A stretch of DNA of 64,000 nucleotides from Epilithonimonas vandammei. GTDB taxonomy: Bacteria > Bacteroidota > Bacteroidia > Flavobacteriales > Weeksellaceae. This document shows positions 1 to 8,407 of this stretch, piece after piece; positions within the stretch are counted from its first letter, which is position 1, and each line of letters opens with the position of its first letter. The stretch spans positions 2,914,001 to 2,978,000 of the forward strand of contig NZ_CP034161.1 of NCBI RefSeq assembly GCF_003860525.1. Direction: 5' to 3'. Below the pieces are notes generated by a model that searched no databases, was not told the origin of the DNA, and saw only the letters and a program-made list of their open reading frames with translations. The translations under genes were made by a program, and so were the position numbers.

Positions 1-1
1 C

Positions 2-829
2 CTCTCACAGCTCTCATTGGATGAAGTAGCACTGTCTCAGGGCGAACTTTACACCGTGCTCACTTCCAAGCAAGCTAAAGGAAGGAAAGGGAGTATTGTT
101 GCCATTATCAAAGGAACCAAAAGCGACGAAACTATTGATAAACTACTTAAAATCGATCGAAAATTAAGACTGAAAGTAAAAGAGATTACCTTGGATATGG
201 CAGGTTCTATGAAACTCGTTGCCAAAAGATGCTTTCCTAATGCAATGCAGGTTATCGACCGATTCCACGTACAAAAACTCGCCACAGAAGCCGTTCAGGA
301 GATTAGAATAAAACACCGTTGGGAAGCTATTGATTCAGAAAATGAAATCCTGAAACAAGCTAAAGAAAAGAAAGTAAAACCAAAAATCCAAGTTTTTAGC
401 AATGGCGATACCCGAAAACAACTCTTGGCAAGAAGCCGCTATTTTCTTTACAAAAGCAGAGAAAAATGGACGGAAAGTCAAAATATAAGAGCAGGAATAG
501 TCTTTCAAGAATACCCGGATTTGGAAGTAGCCTACAACTTATCGGATAAATTAAGGAAAATTTATAATCAAAACATCACAAAATCCGTTGCAATGCTCAA
601 ACTTGCCCATTGGTTTAAAGATGTGGAAGAATCAGGTTTTAAATCCTTTTCAATACTTAAAAATACCATCACGAATCATTATAATGACATTCTCAACTAT
701 TTTGACGAAAGGAGTACAAATGCGTCCGCAGAAAGTTTCAATGCGAAAATAAAGAACTTCAGAATGCAACTTCGAGGCGTGAGAGACAAAGCATTTTTCC
801 TTTTCAGATTATCCAAACTTTTTGCCTAG
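2..829 (+). CDS. ISL3-type (ISAon1-like) transposase, 5' end outside the window
   Basis: The reading frame is open to the left edge, so the start lies outside the window; the first ATG-like position inside is not the real start. The visible ~275 residues begin with a catalytic-core-like stretch LSLDEVAL, followed by LDMAGSMK and VIDRFHVQKL, and end with NASAESFNAKIK. This matches the DDE core of ISL3/ISAon1-type transposases that cut and paste an insertion sequence. The C-terminus FRLSKLFA ends at a TAG stop. It lies outside the tRNA-Asp island, next to its left neighbour tRNA. Family assignment is from motif recognition. Confidence 0.82.
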   Translation, partial: LSQLSLDEVALSQGELYTVLTSKQAKGRKGSIVAIIKGTKSDETIDKLLKIDRKLRLKVKEITLDMAGSMKLVAKRCFPNAMQVIDRFHVQKLATEAVQEIRIKHRWEAIDSENEILKQAKEKKVKPKIQVFSNGDTRKQLLARSRYFLYKSREKWTESQNIRAGIVFQEYPDLEVAYNLSDKLRKIYNQNITKSVAMLKLAHWFKDVEESGFKSFSILKNTITNHYNDILNYFDERSTNASAESFNAKIKNFRMQLRGVRDKAFFLFRLSKLFA

Positions 830-913
830 TCCCCAACTTTTGATCTTGATCCCATTTTTCCTTTTCAGATTATCCAAACTTTTTGCCTAGTCCCCAACTT
901 TTGATCTTGATCC
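792..913. repeat. 61-bp perfect tandem duplication at the transposase 3' end
   Basis: Bases 792-852 and 853-913 are identical, head to tail. Each unit holds the last ~35 bases of the transposase reading frame, its TAG stop and about 23 bases of downstream sequence ending in CTTGATCC. The repeated tail probably includes the terminal inverted repeat of the IS, so the duplication looks like a slipped or aborted transposition product. The other IS end is outside the window. Confidence 0.9.
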
Positions 914-986
914 ATCAAATCTTTTAGAACACTGAATGGTAACTTTTATTCTGTTGAATTAGTCCACTTGAACAGATATAAAACAA

Positions 987-1020
987 AAAACGCTTTAAAA
1001 CGTATGTTTTAAAGCGTTTT
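987..1020 (-). terminator. hairpin downstream of tRNA-Asp (left copy)
   Basis: A perfect inverted repeat has 15-base arms (987-1001 and 1006-1020) and a 4-base loop, 24 bases past the tRNA 3' end. The outer arms are A/T runs, giving a U-rich tail for minus-strand transcription. A second version with one compensated base pair lies at 45307-45340 beside the other tRNA-Asp, so this is probably the native tRNA terminator or processing signal. Confidence 0.7.
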
Positions 1021-1043
1021 GCACTATTTTGATGTAATAGTTG

Positions 1044-1117
1044 CGATCCGGACGGGACTCGAACCCGCGACCTCCGCCGTGACAGGGCGGCATTCTAACC
1101 AGCTGAACTACCGGATC
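1044..1117 (-). tRNA. tRNA-Asp (anticodon GTC)
   Basis: The reverse complement folds as a full cloverleaf: acceptor GATCCGG pairing with CCGGATC, D-arm GTTCAGCTGGTTAGAA, anticodon stem CCGCC/GGCGG around the loop CTGTCAC with anticodon GTC, and T-arm GCGGGTTCGAGTCCCGT. The discriminator is G and CCA is not encoded. The same 74-base gene occurs at 45364-45437. Only 31 bases separate this gene from the tRNA 3'-end fragment at 1149-1167, so the two tRNA-Asp genes were probably tandem neighbours before the island inserted. Confidence 0.97.
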
Positions 1118-1148
1118 AATTTTTTGAAGATAAAATTGTAAATCTTTT

Positions 1149-1167
1149 TTGCGATCCGGACGGGACT
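1149..1167. repeat. attL core (tRNA-Asp 3'-end fragment)
   Basis: The 19 bases TTGCGATCCGGACGGGACT are identical to 45361-45379, the acceptor stem and part of the T-arm of the intact tRNA-Asp. Here the match stops after 19 bases and no tRNA follows, as expected for the displaced end created by integration. Confidence 0.88.
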
Positions 1168-1222
1168 TGTTCTTATTTGAAAAACTCCCTATCCATAAGC
1201 TTTATATCGTTCTCTTATTTTT

Positions 1223-1242
1223 AGGTCACCGAATAGGTCACT
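1223..1242. promoter_or_regulatory. putative integrase arm-type sites, left end
   Basis: AGGTCAC occurs at 1223-1229 and AGGTCACT at 1235-1242, 12 bases apart. The same pair with the same spacing occurs at 45242-45261 near the right end, about 100 bases inside the att core. Their symmetric placement and identity suggest arm sites bound by the N-terminal domain of the integrase. The rest of 1243-1494 is AT-rich with no gene that I can see. Confidence 0.6.
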
Positions 1243-1575
1243 TTTTTAAACAAGATTAAGATTGTTTGTTTTTACTGGTGCAAATATAGGTCTTTTTTTA
1301 TTTTTCGCAAATTATTTTACTAAATCTCATAAAAAATCATTGTAAATACCAGAGTCTCAAACATAAAATTCTTAAATATTTTTACTCTTCAATTAAAATA
1401 TATTGATTCTGAAATTCATTCATAATTATTTAGGCTGTTATATATTTAAATGTACCGATTAAAAAAAAAACGAGTAATATTTTATTTTCAAGAAATTCAA
1501 GTATATAGGTGCCATATTTTACTTTAATTTTGCTATATATAATAAGAAATATTTTATAAAATATTGTGCTCATCA

Positions 1576-2340
1576 ATGAAATTCGACAAACATTTTCCAA
1601 CAGCTCAACTTAAACCGTACATCAAGTATTTTGTAGTGTCAGAGAATGAATTGGAAAATGAGTACAAAGTGTTTCCGTCTTCGGGATTGGTGATCGGTTT
1701 TCAATATAAAGGAAAACTTTCTGTTGTAACAAATAATAGGGAAAACAGACTGACAACGGCAGGAATTACAGGTATTTCTGATGGTTACAAAATATTCAAA
1801 AACTCGGCTCACATAGGAACTATTTTGGTGTATTTCACTGAAATCGGTTTTACACATTTTGCATCACATCCTGCCAATGAGCTTTTTAATTTAAGCCTTT
1901 CGCTGGACGATATTTTTAATAAAAACAGTGTTGCAGAAGTGGAAGAGAAATTGACTATGGCCATTTCCGACAAACAAAGAATCAAAATAGTTGAGCAATT
2001 TTTGCTATCTCAACTTAAAGATATTGAAACCGATAAATTAATTGTGGATGCGGTAAAACTTATCTATCAAACCAATGGAACTATCCGTATAAAAGAGCTA
2101 AACGAAAAGTTATTCATCAGCCAAAGTCCGTTTGAAAAGCGTTTTAGAAAAGTGGTGGGGACAACTGCCAAAAAATTTGCTTCTATTGTTCGTTTCAATT
2201 CCGTGCTTGACAATCTGAACGAAACAAAATCGCTGACTGAGATTTGCTACGAAAATAATTTCTTCGACCAAGCGCATTTCATCAAAGACTTTAAACAATT
2301 TACTGGCGATACTCCCGAAAACTTTAAACGATTCTTGTAA
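1576..2340 (+). CDS. AraC-family transcriptional regulator
   Basis: This is a DNA-binding regulator of about 254 residues. The N-terminal half (FPTAQLKPYIKYFVVSE) resembles the sensor domain (DUF6597-like) found before AraC helix-turn-helix regions. The C-terminal ~90 residues (IRIKELNEKLFISQSPFEKRF, then SLTEICYENNFFDQAHF and FTGDTPENFKRFL) are a typical two-HTH AraC domain. I chose the ATG at 1576 because the longer frame starts with an internal TTG at 1564. A Bacteroidota-type -7 element TAATTTTG lies at 1525-1532. The next gene, DUF1398, follows on the same strand after 71 bases with its own promoter-like region, so it is the likely target. Confidence 0.88.
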   Translation: MKFDKHFPTAQLKPYIKYFVVSENELENEYKVFPSSGLVIGFQYKGKLSVVTNNRENRLTTAGITGISDGYKIFKNSAHIGTILVYFTEIGFTHFASHPANELFNLSLSLDDIFNKNSVAEVEEKLTMAISDKQRIKIVEQFLLSQLKDIETDKLIVDAVKLIYQTNGTIRIKELNEKLFISQSPFEKRFRKVVGTTAKKFASIVRFNSVLDNLNETKSLTEICYENNFFDQAHFIKDFKQFTGDTPENFKRFL

Positions 2341-2354
2341 AAAAAACGATTTTT

Positions 2355-2388
2355 TACAATTGCACGTATTGTAGGTATCGCAACTTTG
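2355..2388 (+). promoter_or_regulatory. promoter with overlapping inverted repeat upstream of DUF1398
   Basis: TTG at 2360-2362 and CAACTTTG at 2381-2388, 18 bases apart, approximate the Bacteroidota -33 TTG / -7 TAnnTTTG promoter. The perfect inverted repeat TACAAT-7-ATTGTA (2355-2373) overlaps the -33 box, a plausible site for the upstream AraC protein. This is a pattern match only. Confidence 0.4.
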
Positions 2389-2411
2389 CAGTGTAATCAT
2401 CAAGCAGAGTA

Positions 2412-2903
2412 ATGAAGAAAACAGCTTTAAAATCAACAGTTTTTTTCATAGGTTTCAGCATTATGGTTGCGTGTAATTCAACAAATCGTTTAACAATTAA
2501 AAACAAAGAAAAAATGTTTACAGTAGAACAATTAAGAACAGCTCACAGCAAAGTAAAATCGGGTGCAGATTTTCCTGCCTACATTAGAGAAATTAAAGCA
2601 ATGGGTGTAACTCATTATGAAACTTATGTTAGTGATGGGCATATTAATTATTACGGCACCGAAAATTATGTTGCAAAAGTCCCCGCGAAATATGAAACAA
2701 TAACCATCGCTGAAAATGCAGATATGGAAATGTTTAAAGCTGAATTGAAGGCTCATCAGCAAGGTAAAACAGATTTTTTAACATTTATAAAAATGTGTGC
2801 AGAAACAGGAATTGAAAAGTGGGAAATCTGTATGTATAAAATGACTTGTACATATTTTGACAAAGCAGGAAACGAAATTTTGTTAGAGGAAATTCCGCAA
2901 TAA
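2412..2903 (+). CDS. DUF1398 family protein with lipoprotein-like signal
   Basis: The protein has 163 residues. Residues 36 onward (FTVEQLRTAHSKVKSGADFP, MGVTHYETYVSDGHINYYG, and the C-terminal GIEKWEICMYKMTCTYFD) match the DUF1398 family of small cytosolic proteins with no settled function. The first ~22 residues (KKTALKSTVFFIGFSIMVACNS) look like a lipoprotein signal with a lipobox-like MVAC, so this copy may be exported. The family usually starts at MFTVEQ, which is also present here as an internal ATG (2514), so the shorter cytosolic start is a real alternative. It follows the AraC regulator and probably forms a regulator-target pair with it. Confidence 0.75.
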   Translation: MKKTALKSTVFFIGFSIMVACNSTNRLTIKNKEKMFTVEQLRTAHSKVKSGADFPAYIREIKAMGVTHYETYVSDGHINYYGTENYVAKVPAKYETITIAENADMEMFKAELKAHQQGKTDFLTFIKMCAETGIEKWEICMYKMTCTYFDKAGNEILLEEIPQ

Positions 2904-2934
2904 GATTTGAAAAAGAACGTTAGTCCCAAAATGA

Positions 2935-3612
2935 GCTAGGCCACTATACTATTTATTTGGATGTAGCGAATCAAAAAATAAATCTTGTATATTCAAGTAT
3001 ATAGTTGCCGAAAATATTTTTACTAATCTCAGAAGTGTGTATGATTTCTTTTATCACTTTATTAAAATTTGCCTTGACGAAAAGCAGCTTAAACAATATC
3101 CGGGAACAGATTCGATAAATACCTTAGTAAGCTATGCTGAAAAACCAAATAATGCCAACAAATTACCGTCTGAAATAATAAGGTATTTGGAATATATTCA
3201 ATCAGATTTAGACAATATTAAAAAAATCCGGGACAGTATTATTCACAAAGGAAAAGATATAATGCTAACTAGAGATTCCGGAATACTCTATATGAGCATG
3301 AATATCAAAGACTTATTTTCCAAAGACAACCTGTCGCCCAACATTTTAGAAGAAGAAAATCTTAACTATGATGTTGGAAAGTACCTTAGTAAAATAATAA
3401 AAACGACATTTAGGAATATTGAGATATTAGGCGATGTTATTTACTCCGAATTACATCAAAATGAAAATTATAAATGGGGACTCTATGCCATCAGTAATTA
3501 TTGCATAGATGAATTTAATGAATTTCTAATTTTGAAACTGAACGAAAGTTTTTCAAATCGATTTTTAAGGGAAAATTTAAATCGTCTGTTTTTTTTCTTT
3601 CTAAATGATTAA
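2935..3612 (+). pseudogene. remnant of a HEPN-domain protein
   Basis: The frame is open from 2935, but the only start-like codon near the family-like part is a GTG at 3037, so the 5' end is probably lost. The readable protein (VYDFFYHFIKICLDEKQLKQ...) contains IKKIRDSIIHKGK, an R-x4-H motif typical of HEPN RNase or abortive-infection domains. Beyond about 3515 the frame runs antisense through an NTPase remnant and ends in a low-complexity tail (RLFFFFLND), so the 3' end is also not native. It sits directly upstream of a Hachiman system and was probably part of an older defence gene. Function is inferred from one motif. Confidence 0.5.
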
Positions 3613-3778
3613 ATAAAATATAAAGTTCGGTAGACTTGCTTATTCCTGGATTTCCAAGTAAAACAATTCTATTATTTTGGCCTAAAATATCATATAAAGT
3701 ATTTTTACTTTGCTCATCAATTAACTGAATTTCTGAATTATTCTTTTGAGTTTTTATATATCGTTGTTCGTTGTACAT
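3515..3778 (-). pseudogene. truncated NACHT/STAND-type P-loop NTPase, N-terminal fragment
   Basis: Eighty-seven residues start at ATG 3778 (MYNEQRYIKTQKNN) and contain IVLLGNPGISKSTEL, a P-loop in which the usual GxPGxGKST has Ser instead of the second Gly, followed by NFPLKIDLKNFRS, typical of NACHT-like defence NTPases. The protein breaks off at a stop where the family would continue for several hundred residues. Its 3' end overlaps the HEPN remnant from the opposite strand, so two broken genes were joined near 3515-3545. The degenerate Walker A fits decay. Confidence 0.6.
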
Positions 3779-4236
3779 TGTATTTATTATTCGGGTAATA
3801 AATTTACTCTATATTAATAAAGTATTCTAAATTTTCTAGAATAGCCTTCTGTTAAAATTTAGCGGTCATTTGAAAGCTAAGAACTGTATTCATTATAAAT
3901 ATGTCTTTTTTTTTTAGAATCACATAATAGTTTCTGAAATAACCACACTATTTATTACTTTCATAAAAATATTTAAAATCAATTAAGAATTGGAGAACTT
4001 TCCACCCAAATTTATGCTAAACATCTGTAGATACAAAAGTCTTCATATTTAAGATTATTTAGCTAATGTTAAGTGTATTTATTGCATTGCATAATACTTT
4101 TTCAAATGAGTTAATATTGGCTTTTAATTGAATTCACATCACTATTTTTAATATCTTTGGATAATAAAAAACTATTATGATTCTGATTGATTGTCAAAAT
4201 CTACATAACTGAACGTTTTACTAATACTCATAATTG
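3779..4236. other. 458-base AT-rich gap upstream of hamA
   Basis: No coding region is recognisable between the NTPase remnant and hamA. The right part holds a candidate hamA promoter (4128-4159). The rest appears to be non-coding AT-rich sequence with no clear repeat. Confidence 0.5.
4128..4159 (+). promoter_or_regulatory. candidate promoter of the hamAB operon
   Basis: TTG at 4128-4130 and TATCTTTG at 4152-4159 are separated by 21 bases and match the Bacteroidota -33/-7 pattern (TTG, TAnnTTTG). The hamA start codon is 78 bases downstream. Confidence 0.4.
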
Positions 4237-5070
4237 ATGGCTCATAAATTCGTTAAGGAAGACATTTCTGTGACTGAGAAGTTTATAATGAAATTTTCGG
4301 AAATGTATATTAAACAACGATCTGAAACTAAATTTGAATATGGAAAAATTGATGAAAATTTATTATTTCAGAAACATGGTTTTGATAGTACTCAACTTAA
4401 AGAAGTCATTAAAAAGAATTCAGTCGCTAAAGATTTAATTAGAGAAGCTGGTAAAATACACAAGCCCGTAATAACTGATATTTATCGAAGCGACCTAGGT
4501 GAGCTACTTTTGACCTACTATTTCGAAGATAAGTTACCACCTGAGGAACGTTTTACTATCCCTTATAAAAATATCACTAACAGAGAATTAGCCGCTCAAC
4601 CAGGTAGAGGGCTTGATGCGGTTGGATACCGTATTAATAAAGATAGAATTAGTCTTATGGTTGGTGAAGGTAAGGTATCAGCCCAGAAGAAAAATCCCCC
4701 TTATGTAGTAGATTACAACGATGATTCTATTTTTAATACCCAAACAAAATTTAAGAATAATCGTGATCTCCTGGTTAACAGATTATCAGATTATACTCGA
4801 AATCTCACTACCGAGGCGGCAGAAAAAATTGGATTAGTGCTGCTTTTATTAGAGTTTGGCAAAGATGCTGATTTTGATCTTGTTTTTGGGTGTGCCTTGA
4901 TACGCGATGCATCATGTGTTAAAATCAATGAGGATTATGGTAAATTTTTCACACAACAAACCGATTTCGACCCACATAACATTACATTTTGCGTCTTAAA
5001 TTTCAACAAAGAGATTACCAAAACAATTGATCTTTTTTATGAAAAAGTACAAGAACTTTGTAAAGCATAA
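4237..5070 (+). CDS. hamA: Hachiman anti-phage system protein HamA (DUF1837)
   Basis: The protein has 277 residues from the ATG at 4237 (a TTG one codon earlier is an unlikely start). It is followed after 2 bases by a large helicase, the defining layout of Hachiman. The middle shows a PD-(D/E)xK-like nuclease core: Glu in RSDLGELLLTYY (about residue 89), Asp in GRGLDAVGY (about 127) and EGK in LMVGEGKVS (144-146). In characterised systems HamA is an effector DNase held by HamB and released when HamB meets damaged or invading DNA; this role is known for the family, not shown here. All three catalytic positions appear present, so the gene looks functional. Confidence 0.85.
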   Translation: MAHKFVKEDISVTEKFIMKFSEMYIKQRSETKFEYGKIDENLLFQKHGFDSTQLKEVIKKNSVAKDLIREAGKIHKPVITDIYRSDLGELLLTYYFEDKLPPEERFTIPYKNITNRELAAQPGRGLDAVGYRINKDRISLMVGEGKVSAQKKNPPYVVDYNDDSIFNTQTKFKNNRDLLVNRLSDYTRNLTTEAAEKIGLVLLLLEFGKDADFDLVFGCALIRDASCVKINEDYGKFFTQQTDFDPHNITFCVLNFNKEITKTIDLFYEKVQELCKA

Positions 5071-5072
5071 AA

Positions 5073-8000
5073 ATGAAAGACATTTTACAATACGTTTTAC
5101 ATGATGATGAAATTCGATCATATGTACAAGATCGAAAACTTGCCTTTTTAAAAGGTGAGCTTGGCTATTCTATACCTTACAACACACCAGATATTGATCG
5201 AAAGATACTTAAAATAGAATATTTATTACTGAATAAAGTCTTAACAGATTATACCGAATCAATAGAAGATTCTCTTTATGATATAGCATATTCACTTTTA
5301 AAATCATATGATATAAAAAGTGAATATTTTATCGATCTATTTGAAGAGTTTTTTGGTTTGATTAGTATAGACCCATATAGCTTATATTATTTTTATATCG
5401 CCTCACTAGGTCTTAAGGGTGATAATACAATAAGGGTTAGACTTGATCTTAAGGAATATATTGCTAAAGATTATGATGAATTTGAAAATTGGCAGGAGAT
5501 TGTTTCAAATAAAACTTTTGAAGCCTTTATCTTGCTGGTAAGAAAAGATAATGGCTATGCTGATATTAGACATTCATTGGAACTTATAGCAGATTTAAAG
5601 ACATCACAAAAAGAATTTGAATCAGAATATTTAAGGCAAATACATGACTATCCCGAAGAAATAGAATCCGCAGAACTTCTTTTGGGGTGGTATCATATAT
5701 CTAAAACAATCACTGAAACTGCCGATTACCTTACTATGGGATATAGTTATAAAGGTAAATTGGAAAGTGAGATTAGAATTCATTCCGAGGTAGCCAAAAA
5801 GTTATTTAGTAATTATCCTAAGCTCCAAAGTATAGTCAATATAATGGAGTACAATTTAATTTTACTCCAGAATAACTCAATTTGGTACTCCACGGATGCT
5901 ATTCAAATCAAAAAACTTAAAGATTTTTGTATTGCTAAAAGCCAGTCAGAAAAGGCAATAATAGATCTATTGCCATCACAAAGGGATGCAATCAATATGA
6001 GTCTGTTAGATATTGCAGCCAGCGTAACTGTTGTTGAAATGCCAACCAGTGCAGGAAAAACACTTTTAGCAGAGTTTAATATAATTGTAACAAAGGCTTT
6101 AAATAGTGATTCTAAAATTGTATATGTTGTTCCCACAAGAGCGCTAGTGAATCAGGTTTATTATGATCTAAAATCTGATTTTGAAGGTCTGAATTTCTCA
6201 ATTGAAAAGACATCTGGGGCTATAGAGGTAGATCCTTCTGAAGAAGCATTACTGCAGGAACGAATCGACATTCTGGTATCTACACCAGAAAAACTTGACC
6301 TTTTAATCAGAAGAAATCATCAATCTGTCAGTGATGTAGCACTATTTGTTATTGATGAAGCTCATATGATACAGAATGGTAGCAGAGGCACACGCCTTGA
6401 ATTACTTTTAGCTATTTTAAAACGTGAAAGACCCAGTTCAAAGTTTATGTTTCTTTCACCTTTTCTAAAAGACTCTGCTTCAACAATTGCGGACTGGATG
6501 GGTGGAAATAAGATTAAAACCCCAATTAGGATAAATTGGAAACCAGCTGAAAAGCTTTTAATAGGAATTAAACAAAAAGGTAATTTCAAGAAATTCGAAC
6601 AAACACTTTTACCTTCCGCCTACTCTCTTCTGTCAGACGAGAATAAATTAGAAGATGTAGAATTGGATTTTGTACTTACGGGTCAACCTAAAGAAAAATA
6701 CATAGAATTTACTGCAAAAAGATACGGCGCAGCAAACAAGTCTATATTATACCTGCGCCAAGGTTCTGGCATGGTAGATAAAAGAGCAGAGTTCCTTTAT
6801 AATACATTACCAGAAACCGAGGTTTCGGATTCAATCGAATTAGTAAGAAAATTTATTATCGACGAGGTTGGAAAGGAGACCATTTTAACAAAAGTTTTAA
6901 AGAAAAAAATTGCCCTTCATCATGCAGGCTTATCTGATGAAACTAAACTATTAATCGAGCATTTAATACGCGAAAAAGAAATTGAACACATTTTTGCAAC
7001 AAGCACACTTGCTGAAGGTGTTAACTTTCCAGTTTCTGCAGTTTATTTTGATTCATATCGCAAAGGCGATACAAAACTTTCCACAAGCGATTTCTGGAAT
7101 ATTGCTGGTCGAGCTGGTAGGACATTAGTTGATAATTATGGTAAGTTAATATTTCCGTTTAACTCAAAAGGCAATATTGAAAGTGCAAAATCTTTAATTC
7201 AGGAAAGTTCTAAGGGTATTGCCAGTATGCTTTTAGAATTAATGATAAATGCCGATAATATTCTTGAAGCACTCGGAGCAGTCGAGAGTCAAATTTTCAA
7301 GCTTGCATACAAATACTCAAACTCACTGGAGCCATTGGTTCAATACTTAATCCATGTTCTAAATCACTCCGGAAATGAAAGTGTTTTGGAAATTAGTGAC
7401 CTATTTAAAGATAGTCTCGGATATTATCAACTTGAAAGTTCTGACAAGCAAAAATTCATTGATATTTGTAAAATGATTTATCTTGAGTTACAGGAAAAAT
7501 TTAATCCTGGAACTTTGAGCTTTGCTGACAAAACAGGGTTTTCAGTTCCTTCGGTATTAGAAATAATGAAAGATGAAAATCGTAAAAACCCGGCAATTGC
7601 AGCTCCAGAAAGCTGGAATCCAGACAATCTTTTTAATTTCAGAACCGATTATCTTAAAGAAAAAATCAAAGTTATTGCAAAATTAAAAGAAACTGGCTTA
7701 GGCACCGACTCACATAGCAACACATTTAATGAAGAGGCAGTAGCCAAAGTACTTATTAGCTGGGTAAAAGGTGATCAGTTATTTGAAGTTTCGTCTCACC
7801 ACCCTACTTTTGCAAACAATACAGATGAGGCTGATAGAATAAATACCTTTGTAAAATATATTAATAATACAAGATTTAAAGCTTCTTGGGGGTTAGGCGC
7901 ACTTGAAGGAATTGTAACAAGCAACAGTGATGATCTTAATGATAATTCATATATCCCCTCAATGGTCTATTACGGGGTAGATAATGAACAGGCATTATTA

Positions 8001-8198
8001 ATGCGTATGGCAGGAATCCCACGAAGACTTGCAAAGTCTATATCTAAAATTATTCCTAAAAATGAGACATTAAGCCTAACACAAATTCGCTCCAAAATAA
8101 GCAATTTAACAACGGATGAATGGCAGTCGGTTGTGCCGGTTGGTTCTCGTCTCAATGGTGAAGATTGGAAAAGACTGTCTGAAATTTTAGTCAAGTAA
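5073..8198 (+). CDS. hamB: Hachiman anti-phage system helicase HamB
   Basis: This is a 1041-residue superfamily 2 helicase with Walker A MPTSAGKT (323-330), Walker B DEAH (428-431), STPEKLDLL (motif Ib region), ATSTLAEGVNFP (motif V region) and motif VI IAGRAGRT (677-684), in Ski2-like style. The N-terminal ~300 and C-terminal ~300 residues are lineage-specific helical regions. It starts 2 bases after hamA stops, so the two are translationally coupled. In known Hachiman systems HamB senses abnormal DNA and controls the HamA nuclease. No frameshift or missing motif is visible. Related AbpAB pairs are another possible name for the same architecture. Confidence 0.85.
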   Translation: MKDILQYVLHDDEIRSYVQDRKLAFLKGELGYSIPYNTPDIDRKILKIEYLLLNKVLTDYTESIEDSLYDIAYSLLKSYDIKSEYFIDLFEEFFGLISIDPYSLYYFYIASLGLKGDNTIRVRLDLKEYIAKDYDEFENWQEIVSNKTFEAFILLVRKDNGYADIRHSLELIADLKTSQKEFESEYLRQIHDYPEEIESAELLLGWYHISKTITETADYLTMGYSYKGKLESEIRIHSEVAKKLFSNYPKLQSIVNIMEYNLILLQNNSIWYSTDAIQIKKLKDFCIAKSQSEKAIIDLLPSQRDAINMSLLDIAASVTVVEMPTSAGKTLLAEFNIIVTKALNSDSKIVYVVPTRALVNQVYYDLKSDFEGLNFSIEKTSGAIEVDPSEEALLQERIDILVSTPEKLDLLIRRNHQSVSDVALFVIDEAHMIQNGSRGTRLELLLAILKRERPSSKFMFLSPFLKDSASTIADWMGGNKIKTPIRINWKPAEKLLIGIKQKGNFKKFEQTLLPSAYSLLSDENKLEDVELDFVLTGQPKEKYIEFTAKRYGAANKSILYLRQGSGMVDKRAEFLYNTLPETEVSDSIELVRKFIIDEVGKETILTKVLKKKIALHHAGLSDETKLLIEHLIREKEIEHIFATSTLAEGVNFPVSAVYFDSYRKGDTKLSTSDFWNIAGRAGRTLVDNYGKLIFPFNSKGNIESAKSLIQESSKGIASMLLELMINADNILEALGAVESQIFKLAYKYSNSLEPLVQYLIHVLNHSGNESVLEISDLFKDSLGYYQLESSDKQKFIDICKMIYLELQEKFNPGTLSFADKTGFSVPSVLEIMKDENRKNPAIAAPESWNPDNLFNFRTDYLKEKIKVIAKLKETGLGTDSHSNTFNEEAVAKVLISWVKGDQLFEVSSHHPTFANNTDEADRINTFVKYINNTRFKASWGLGALEGIVTSNSDDLNDNSYIPSMVYYGVDNEQALLMRMAGIPRRLAKSISKIIPKNETLSLTQIRSKISNLTTDEWQSVVPVGSRLNGEDWKRLSEILVK

Positions 8199-8407
8199 AA
8201 ATTCAACTAAAGCAATTTCATCATTAACTTATTACCTTACTTATCTTTTTCGGTGCTTAATACATTAATAACAGCTTTAAATATAGCAGTACCAGATTTC
8301 ACTTGACCTTTCAAGAAACAAGGTGGGCTCATACGGCATAGGTACATGGCTGCTTTTTTCAGACAGGTTAAAATTGGAGTATTAACTTTAACTTTGGAAA
8401 AAAAGCA

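Larger units (their letters stand above)
1495..3009. repeat. 19-bp direct repeats flanking the AraC-DUF1398 cassette
   Basis: ATTCAAGTATATAGGTGCC at 1495-1513 and ATTCAAGTATATAGTTGCC at 2991-3009 match at 18 of 19 bases. They bracket exactly the AraC regulator and the DUF1398 gene. The second copy lies inside the open frame of the HEPN remnant. The repeat may be the scar of a cassette insertion into that gene or two related regulatory boxes; the sequence alone does not decide. Confidence 0.5.

Noticed and set aside
1-1043. A second island integrated in the left tRNA-Asp
   Set aside because: The flank shares only the tRNA-proximal hairpin with the island end and has no AGGTCAC arm motifs, so the hairpin is better seen as a tRNA terminator. 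The region is too short to be sure.
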